From Aulostomus chinensis (taxonomy: Eukaryota; Chordata; Actinopteri; Syngnathiformes; Aulostomidae), in contig JBBMOA010000021.1 in the NCBI GenBank assembly GCA_037954235.1, forward strand, positions 3,557,001 through 3,621,000: a stretch of DNA of 64,000 nt, given 5' to 3'. Both the position numbers and the translations under genes were made by a program. A model generated the notes under the pieces. The model ran no database searches and had not been told where the DNA came from. It saw only the letters and a list, made by a program, of their open reading frames with translations. Shown one piece after another: positions 11,801-21,800 of this stretch. Every line of letters starts with the position of its first letter. Positions within the stretch are counted from its first letter, which is position 1.

Positions 11801-14800
11801 GCACTAGACTTCAGGGCATGTTTTCATCTCTACATTTTGTTTTTTGTTGTGCAGACTGCAGTCTAAACATCTTATTCCTCACCCTCCCCTTCCTTTTCCC
11901 AGCCGGACAAGACAGAAGTGGTGCGAACCAAAAGGAAATACGAAAAGAAACCCAAGATCCCTCCTCTGGCAGTCCCCCAACATTCAGGCCCGTCTGTGTT
12001 CAATCCCAAGGACCTCAACCAGTACGATTTCCCCAGCTCAGACGAAGAGCCTTTCGCACAGGTACCGTCCTTCCCTGGGCGACACAGATGTTGTTTGAAT
12101 TTACTTAACCAATCAAACTCTAAAAATCTAATTTGACTTGTAACTTGCGTATGAGTTTTTTTTTTCCTCTCTAAGCTTTACACGTGCTGTCATTGACTGT
12201 GTAGATCCATTCGGGTTCATCAGAAGCAGAAGAGGAGAACGACCCAGATGGCTGCTATGCGTTCAGGAGGAAGGCCGGCTGTCAGTACTATGCTGTGAGT
12301 GCCCTCCTGTGACTCCTGTGCTTCTATTTTTATTGCCAAGTGCAGGCAGGCCAGCCTGGCTGCCCTGGCTGTGGGTCTTCTACTCTCTGCTGGACAGAAC
12401 AAAGCAATAAGGTTCTGGGTTTTTAATATCTGACATGTTCTTTCCCCCCTACATTTTTTTCACCTTGCTTCAGTCTTGTCCAGACAAGAGTGGCAGCTGG
12501 CCCTGGGTGAGCCCGTTAGAGGGCGGGCTCGGTAAACCCCGTTTCCGCTACTGTCTGACCTCGCTGAACATGCCACGGCGCTGCATAGGATTGGCGAGGC
12601 GCCGTGTGGGCAGAGGAGGGAGGTGAGTCCAGCTTCGAGTTTATAAGTGATGACGATCGTTTGTGCAAAAACAACATCATTTCTCATAATATGATGTAAC
12701 CCTGTGATGTATGGCGTGGTCAAAACGTTTCCCAACCACTATTTGTTTACATCCTGTTTGAGATAAGTCACATCAAGAAAAATTGGTCTGTAAAAATTTA
12801 CATATTTGAAAGGAAATGTGGATTTGAATACTGCCAATACAGAGCGGGGAAGATGGAGCCAAGCGTTGGCTGTAGCTGCTGAGGTTGTTTACCATGGCAG
12901 CTCATTGGCAGGTTACCAGCCATCATTTGGCAGGCGCAATCTATTATAAATATCAAGCTGGCTGCTAAAATGTTGAACATGACAATCACATTTTGGGATT
13001 CACCTGCCACTGGAGCCTGAGGACAAACCAGCAAACTTTGTTTCCACCGGAATGACAACATGTCCTGCAGCTTTGTCTGATATCTCCTTGGTGATTACAC
13101 AGACTGTAAAGCACCCTGAATGGAGGACTTAGCCGGTGGCGTCCTCCGTGCCAGATGTAGTTGTGGATGCCAGCTTGGTCATCGGACATTGACTGTAAGA
13201 ATGGTGCACATGAGATTAGCAGTGTTCCTTCATTGTGGCTTCATTCGACCTCACCAGTTGCTGTGAGAGGGTCTGACGGACCAGTTGTACTCCAGGTGTC
13301 TTCATCACAATATGATGTGTGCGCGGTCCTTAATCCATCACTGGATCCCCCACCTGTTTGATACCCGTGTTGATTGGAAACAGGTCACCTTGTGTTGTCA
13401 GATCTGGCAATTGTCTGTTTGAATGTGAATGATGGCAGCGCCACAGGCAGGACTAATGAATCTCATTGTAAATGAGCCGCACGGTCCCGATGCAGTTGTA
13501 ACAGGATGCTATTACCTTCAGACGAATGCCAAGTACTCGCTGGAGGAGGAGCACTGGAAGAACGCAGAGATTTGTCAATAGATGCTGAATCCTCTTTGCT
13601 GTGGGGAGAGTCTCCAGTGGGTCAGTCACCACGTAGGCTCACGTCGGGTGTGTTCAGAAGTATTCAGTGGTTAGTTTGAAGAGGAAGTGTGTTAGTAGTC
13701 CAGTCTGCAATGATGACTAACGACGGCTCGTTCTGGTGGGGGGGGGGGGGGGTGGTCTGAAATTGCACACCAACATTGTGTTTTGTACACTGAATTAGAA
13801 TACGGTTCTGAAGTTCGTCTGAAAACGTACATAATGTTTAGAACTCCGACTGCGTTAAAGCAGGTAATGCATTTCTGATGAACCGCCTCGGTATTAAGTT
13901 GGAAAGTAACACAAACCAAGATGTGGTGTTGTTATATGGAAAAAAAACAGTATCACATTATTCAGAAACCCTCTTTGTGATGTCTACATATCAAGATATT
14001 TGCTACGGTAGGGAAAAACTAAGCGTCCACTGACTACGACCTGACCTGCAGACCCCCCTCGCTCATTTCCAGCCTGTGAGTTGAGGGCTTTGCGTCTCTC
14101 GCAGGTTCCAGCTGACTTGTCGGGTCCCAGGATTAACCTGCATCGACTGATCTTGGTTGAATTGATGGATGAATGTTTGAATATTGGTCCGATGACCAAG
14201 GTGTGGCCCCGGTGTTCGTGTGCCCCTGCCGTAGCCTCAGAGAGGAGTATCTCCTCTGGTGGGTGGAGTGCTTTCAAATTACTTACAGACATGCATGGAT
14301 GAATTCTATTGACATTCCTATCAGCACCATTAAATTAGAAGTTAACACATTTTGATTTAAGTACCAGCACAGCCTCGGGCTCTGGAGTAGAAAACAGCAA
14401 AGTTTTATTTTTCTGGGTTAAACAGGCTTTACAGCTTTATGAGGATGCAGCAGGGCTGTAAACGCCGGAGTTTGTTCTATTACATAACTGTTCTGTTCTG
14501 TAGTACTCATGGTAGAACTGCATGTTTTTAGCCTGTTTTTAAGCAGTACCAAGCTATCTTTGGTACTGCCCCGCTGGGTAATTATGTGAATATTATAGCA
14601 AGAGTATCCACATTTGCAAAACTCCAGTGACTAACAAAGGAATGCAGCGTGTTTTTGATCTCCCCTCAGAAGAATGTTTCATGAGCTCAGTGTTTGAGAT
14701 TTGTGGGTAATTTTTTTGTTTTTCCCGTGGTGTTTCAGGATCTTGTTGGACAGAGCGCACACAGACCTGGACAGCATCTACCAGAGCCTCGACTCTGACC

Positions 14801-17800
14801 CTGAGCCTGAATCACTCGCCTCACCACTTCCAAGCTCTCCGCTCCGCAACTCCAACGCCGGTACCTCAGAAACCAATACCTCGAACCTGACCAGCTCCCC
14901 CCACCGTCCCCCTTCTTCTTCAACACCCCCATTGTCACCCATGGACCTCAGCCAGATCCTTTTGAACATTAAATCTTGCCGTTGGAGGCACTTCAGACCA
15001 CGGACGCTATCCCATCACCCCCTGGGTGGAGGAGACATGTCTCTTAAAGGTTTTAGGGATTTTAGTCGGACAGTGTCAGGACTAACCCGGACCCTGTCTG
15101 CAGGATCCGGCTCCCAGAACCGCACCGGTCCACCCCCTGCTCCTGTCAATGGTGAGTTTGTGGTTTTTCTCTGCCAGTGTTTGCTTTTGCATGTTGGATA
15201 TTGTGCAACCAAATATTGCTACGCTAAATATTTGGTCGGAACACTCAGTGGATCCGTTCATTTTGTTGCCTTTTTTTGAGTTGCAAGCAAATACCTCTTA
15301 GTCACAAGGGGCCCATGTTCCTAAGTTTGATAAGTTTTGATTATTCAAGGTCTGTGATTGTGGCAGTAAATTGTCGGAGTAAATATAGGCTCTGTTTGCA
15401 GTGCTGTAATTATGGAAGTAGCTTAATCTGGTCTGAGATCTGTCGGGAATAAATGTTTTGACTAACTTCGATAAAACAGGACTGTTTCTTTATTGATAAA
15501 GTGATTGTGTGAGTGCTCATGAGTCATGGATTGTAAGTTGCGTGAGGACTGCAGTTTATGATGGTTTTATTATCGGTGCTGGTTATAAACCAACAATAAC
15601 ATTCTGATACACAACATATTTTATTGCGTCCTCCAGAGACGGAACTGAATGAAAATTTGATCTCTTTGTTACGGTTACAGTCTGACTAAGGAAGATAAAG
15701 TAGCCCCGCCTCCTATGAAGCCTGGTGTCCCAAAGCAAATAATTCTGAACAACAGACTCCCATCTAGCACCTCTTGAGCACAGAAGAAACAACTTCCTGC
15801 TCTTTGCAGTGTTGCAGCGAAACTCTTACCAGAATGCTGATGACATCTGATGTTCGTCTATGAAAGATGAACTCAATAAAACAAAAAAACCATCTGATCA
15901 TGACTCACAGGAGGTGAGTGCAGTTGGTGGACTGTACTTCTAGTGAATGAAGGCTGATGTTAATTAGTAATGGGGTGTAACGTGTGTTGAGACGACGCCT
16001 CCTATGGAGTGATGTAACATCCCGAGGCACTGACTCTGAGCGGTTGCTTTGTTTGATCATGGAATCGTTCAAAGTTAGTAGAAGAATATTATTATTATAT
16101 TTATTATTATTATGATTATAGAATATTAATATTAGTATGAGGCAGCCTTCCGGTGTCCGTGTCTTTGGAGCTGAGCCCAGTTTACTGACAGATCCCAGCG
16201 CTCTGATTATTCTAGGGTCCTCTCGCCCTTCCATCCGTCAGTCTTACAGACAGCCAGAGTGCGGAAGGGGAGGAGCATAGCTTCAAACTTGGCCATGCTT
16301 GGGGGGGGGGGGGGGGGGGTATATTCATTTTGTGCCGTTCATATTCTGAGGTGAGGAGAATGACAGTGAGACTTGACAGTCAGTGCAGGCCTGTTGCTGC
16401 TCTTGTGTAACTGAGTTTGATGAGGCAGCTCAAAGGTAGATTGCTCTGCTCCAAACTTGGCTCCCATGCGGGGTTTGATTTTGATGCATTAATTCCTTGA
16501 TTAGAAACGGTCCTGTGTAAATAAATTATTGATGTAGTTGAATTTGCGCTTGGGACTGAGCTTGAATGTGGAACAGATCTGAGGGATGATGTGGCATTCA
16601 TAATTCTTCCCCCAAGACAATCTGCAGTGCAGGTTTAGGGTGAAACTGGCTCTTGAATTATAGGCAATCTGTGTTTAGCTGCTGTGCTAAATGCTGCGTC
16701 CACTGGCCCGCTCGAGGCCTGTCATGCTAACAGATGAAGCTGAACAATAATCTGCCGCAGATAGAATATCTTAAATCCTCAATGTTCGTCTGTTGATTGT
16801 AAGATAAGTGTGTATCATAACGACTGTGACAGACTCACCAAACGTTATCATTCTAGCATCCTGTTCTTCTGTCTTTGTTTTCTCTTTCACAAGGGTCTCA
16901 TAGAGTTTCTGTCCACACATTGATTTATTTATGTGGTGCTGGCGGCCAGAGCAGTAACTGCCACATTGTTTTATTTTTCTGTTTAAAATGGCTTACCTGC
17001 ACACAGCACGTTCATCAGTGCAACCCTGCATGCTCTCTGGCTGGTTTGCGTTTCTGTTTCACAATGTCCACTAACGAACATGCTGTAAAATCCCTCTCAG
17101 AAGTGAGCCAGATTTAGCTACAGAGGCTAGTTTTCATCTGCAGTCCCTGGAATGTTGATGGTAAAGAACCGTACAGACACAAGTTAGCATGATTCAAAAC
17201 AAATGAGAAGCACAGAGAAAAGCGCGTTGATGCTGAGCGCCTGAAAACACACCAGCACATAGCGGACAGAAGCCTGATGAATGCGCATCACAATCTCAGT
17301 GATGGACAGGAGCGTGAAGACGTGGACAGATGATCAACGGCTACAAATGATGGCAGGCTTTGACCGCTGTCAGGTGCAGGGGAGCTAATATGAGCGCTCA
17401 AGACAGACTCATAAATCCTGGCTGAGATGGAGGATTTCAGTGACTGCTTTAACCTGCCGTGGCCCTCGTAAGTGACTACTGACCGACTGGGCTTGTCAAA
17501 CTAACAGACTGGAGAGGAAAGGTTACCCCGGAACAGCCAGCAAGATCTTTAAAAAACGTAGTCTGGGGAGGGTTTGCAACTTTCCAACAAGTGTAGTGTA
17601 AAATGTGTTTCCATGTGATCGATGCGTCCTGCTGTCGCCGTCACTCTGGAGTCACTAAAAACCCCAAACTTTGTTTCTGATGTTTTCAATGTGCTACAGA
17701 ATCAAGCAGCCAATCTGACTTCAGGTCAGGTTTCCTAGAGATTGGAGCCCAATCTCAGCTTGTTTGAGTGAAGAAGCCCAATACTTTCCATGTATCTTTG

Positions 17801-18853
17801 TGATTATGGAGCAAGACTTGCATCAGCTTGCTCAAATAAATTATTGACAGTTGTGGAAGATATACAAGTGATGCAAAATCATATACTTGCTGGAATCAAT
17901 AAGTGAAGCAGGCAGCTTTTGCTAACCAGATATTGATTGCTTTGCACAGCACCGTATGGAGTGTAGTGTTTTTTTTTTTCTTTTTCTTCATTAGGATTCT
18001 GTTTTGATTTCATTATTAAAGTCGGTGCTCAGGTAATGACTAAGATATTTGCTTTTTCATCGCTCCACGAAGCTCCAAACCCACACTGGGTTCTGTTTTG
18101 CGGTCTCAGAGCTGCTGTGCAGAATGTGAATTATTTAACCTCACATTTGGTTTCATTGCTCAGGTGTTTGTACTGAGGATTAGGAAGGATGCGATGAAAT
18201 GGTTGCTGTTATGGAGTGCCGTCCCCGTACCAAAACAAAATATTCCCCTCTTTGTTGTGTGGTTCTGGCTCTACTCCCAAACAATCGGATCCACAGTTCA
18301 CGCCGGGCACCGTGTGCTTGGAGCATCGTGTCTGGTCTGCCTAAAAGGTTTGAATGTATGGCTATTAATGTCTTCATCTCCACAGTGGTAAAGTTAGCTT
18401 GCAACCATGATTGTTTGTATTTTGATGGACATTTTTTGGATTCACGTTCAGTATTTGGCCCTCTGCAGTCACACTGGTGTTCCACAGGGCTGCTGTTCCC
18501 TACAGTGGTGTGTTTGTACTCACTTAACAGAAACCAGTTTGTCGATGGCCAGTTCAGTGCTAGCATTAACAAGTGTCCGGGGAGCTGGTTGATTTGGAAG
18601 CGTTTATTTAATCACAGCTCTGGTTTCCTTCAGGGTCGCTGGAAGCTTCATTTCAGAACAATCTTTCAGCGGCTTCATAAACGCTTCCTGTGGAGAATTG
18701 AAAGCTGTACTGTGGCAACGGAGTGTGCATAAACAGTATCCGGACCCTGGTTCTGACCAGTGTGTCTCTTCCCTCCACAGTGTTCACAGCCGAGCAGTAC
18801 CAGCAGCACCGTGAGCAGCTGGCCCTCATGCAGAAGCAGCAGCTGGAGCAGAG

Positions 18854-18892
<39 letters not shown>

Positions 18893-21800
18893 AACCAACA
18901 GCTCTGCACCAACTGTCACCACACAGGTCAGTAGGGACGGACCCATGGCGCCGTTCAACTATTACAAATCTGGACGGATCTGGGCTGTCCTTGTCCAAAT
19001 CGTGTCTCCGTGTTCTTTACCACCTTCTCCTGAACCAACCGGGTCATTTACGCACTGAACGCACGTGCTGGTCTGACCGTCCCGAGGTTAAAGACCGGTA
19101 ATTAAACTGAACGAACCAGAGCTGTCGCAGCATCGACAGTTCAAGGTTTTAACCTGTCCTCAGGAAATATGACTGAGATCGACACCATGGCAACGTTCCT
19201 GTTTGGCAGCACTCGTGCTGAGCTCAGCAGGTGTAACTGTCTCGTGGGTTTGACGGGGCCGTCGCATCTCTGGCTCACACTCACACGTTCTCCATTTCCT
19301 CTCGTGTTTCCATGTAGGCACTTGTGTCCAAGACTTTGGACCAGGCCAGCGCCCAGTTTGCTGTTTCCGCTCTCGTCACCACCGACCAGCTGCTGACCTT
19401 CAAGTCCAAAGAAGAGCTGGTGCTGGCAAGTGGAGTCAACGGGGTTCTGGCAGGTGCAGGTCAGTCTCACCCAGTCTGAACCACCTGGACACAGGGGAAA
19501 AGAGTTGAATTGATTAACTGAGAATCATGGAGCTGTCACACTGTCCAGTCCCTCAGGAAAAATATATCCATCTTTAGTTGTATGACTTTTATCTCTTTAC
19601 CTGTTGCAGGCTTCAAATCCTTCAAGTTAAATAATCTGAGACAGGAAAACTTAGATTTTGCGGAGGCTGCAGAACACACATTCACCCCACAGCCCATAAC
19701 GTCTGTTAAGATTTCTTTTCTCCTCCCATTCTGCGAGTGAAATAGTCATAAAATCAACAATGGCAAAGCCTCATGGATGTTAAAAATCTACGTGAAGTTT
19801 CAATCCTTTAAGGAGCAGGCAACATTTATGCAAATATACCGAGTATCCATCCTTGCTAGAGCCAGACAAGAAGATGGATACCGAGAGCCCAGACGGGCTG
19901 GCAGCTAGTTAGCTTAGCACAATGAATGGTCGTGGATGGGAAGTGTTAGCATACCTCTTCCAAATATCAGCCAATACATGTCTCTCAAACACTCATTTCC
20001 TGCATTCAGAGTTGTGCACATCGTTCTTTATGAAATGGCAGTTTGAATGATGACACACTGCCGTTGTAGTATCGGATACTTCTTGTTGAACTACTTCTTG
20101 ACGAACTACTTCTTGACTTTAACGTGGTACCAAAACTAGTTCCTGCGCGTGTGGGGTTAAGATTAAAATGTTTTGTTACATTTAATCATTTCATCACAAA
20201 TGTTCGGCCCAACCCTGGTTATTTTTATCCAGGCAAAGACCGTTTTGGATGAATGTGTGTTCTATGACATCTGACTGAGGTATGCTAACACTTCCCATCT
20301 ACTTCCATTCATTGTGCTAAGCTAACTAGCGGTTAGCAGGTCTCTGTGTGTGTCAGCTCCCTAATGCAGCATGGAGGGTCGTGGGGGGGGTCAGCCCTTT
20401 GTCTGGCTGTAGGAGGACAGTAAGCATATTTTTTTAAAGTTGTTTCTTTTTAAGATTCCAGCTGTGGTTGATCTGGTGACTCCTGCCCCAGCGCCTGGTA
20501 TTTAATACGACTGTTTCCAGAATTCTGGCTGCAGCATACAAACTATTTTTGTTTCACTGAGGAAGTCAGGCAGTAATTGGCCCATTTCCATCAGTCTGTG
20601 AGCAAGTGTGACCTGATTTTCGGCTCCATGAGTCTGCGAATCAGCATCACACGGCGATTTTGTTACCTGACTGAGTGGCAGCTCTTCATCTGACAGCTCG
20701 CGGTCGCTGCCGCCTCTCCCTTCATTCCCGCCCGTTATATTTCAGTCTGATCGCCGTCCAGAAACACCCCCAGATAGCCTCTGCTGAACTCGCTGACACA
20801 CACACACACACACACGCATGCAATTCCTGTGACTACTTAATCATTTAACTTGCGGAACACAAATTGATTTTTATTTTGCTGTTCAGATTCAACAGAAGGA
20901 AACATTTCAGTTTGCAGCAGCAGGCAATGAAAACAGTGCTCCACCCAAAAAAGTGTAATTAGCCTTTCAGTGACTCACCGTTTGGTGTCTTTAAGTCATG
21001 ATGTGTTTTTCCCTGCATGATCTCCTGGTGACTTTAGAATTCATCTTATTAGCTTGAAGCTAACGGAGCCTGACTGCTAACAACAAAACTGCCCAGTGTT
21101 TTAGTTTGTTTGTAGCTCGGATCAAAGAGTTGGTGTGTTCCTGTGTATTCAGCTGGATTCAGAATATGTGGATTAAAGTGGACAACGAGCTTGAGATTGT
21201 AGACAGACCTTTGCTGGACAGTTTCGTTGTTGCTGTGGTCGTTGTCCTTCAGCTTCAAGCTGGAAGTTTGTGACCGGCGCTTCTGGTGCACCGGAATCCC
21301 ACCAGAAACACCTGGAATCCCTGGGAGGTCACGCAGGTCGAGACAGTGAGTCACTGGGAAGTCAGTCGCACTTTCAGGGTGTTTCCTTAAATGTTCCCAA
21401 CTTGTTCTGACTGCAGTTACGGGGATTGAATGTTGCTTCACCTCGCGAGCGACTCCTGACACGTGTGAAGGTCATGAGTATTATTACTGTCTGGAGGAAC
21501 TGTGGCTTGGGGTTAATGTTTTGTCACATTTAGCAAACCAGACCTTACAGGGGAGTTCTAAGTGGGCGAGTTTCTGCTCCCTGCTCTCCTTTAATGTGTA
21601 AATGAACAGAAACATGAAAGCCCCTGCAACATGACGCAGAGTCTTACAGCATCGGCAGGGCTGTGCAGACGGCTGCCCGGGGAGAAAAACGCCTTTTCCA
21701 GCTTGCTAACGTGGATCCGCTCGAAAACTGAAACACGCCGCCGGCCTGGTCGCCCTCAGCTTCACATACATGTGCTGTGCCACACGGCTGAGGCGTGGGA

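Noticed and set aside
18199..18732. 177-codon open frame inside epc1 intron 10, + strand
   Set aside because: It is the longest intronic frame but shows no domain, no splice context and an ordinary intron composition. An opposing frame (18180-18572, minus) overlaps it, which is typical of chance in stop-poor DNA.
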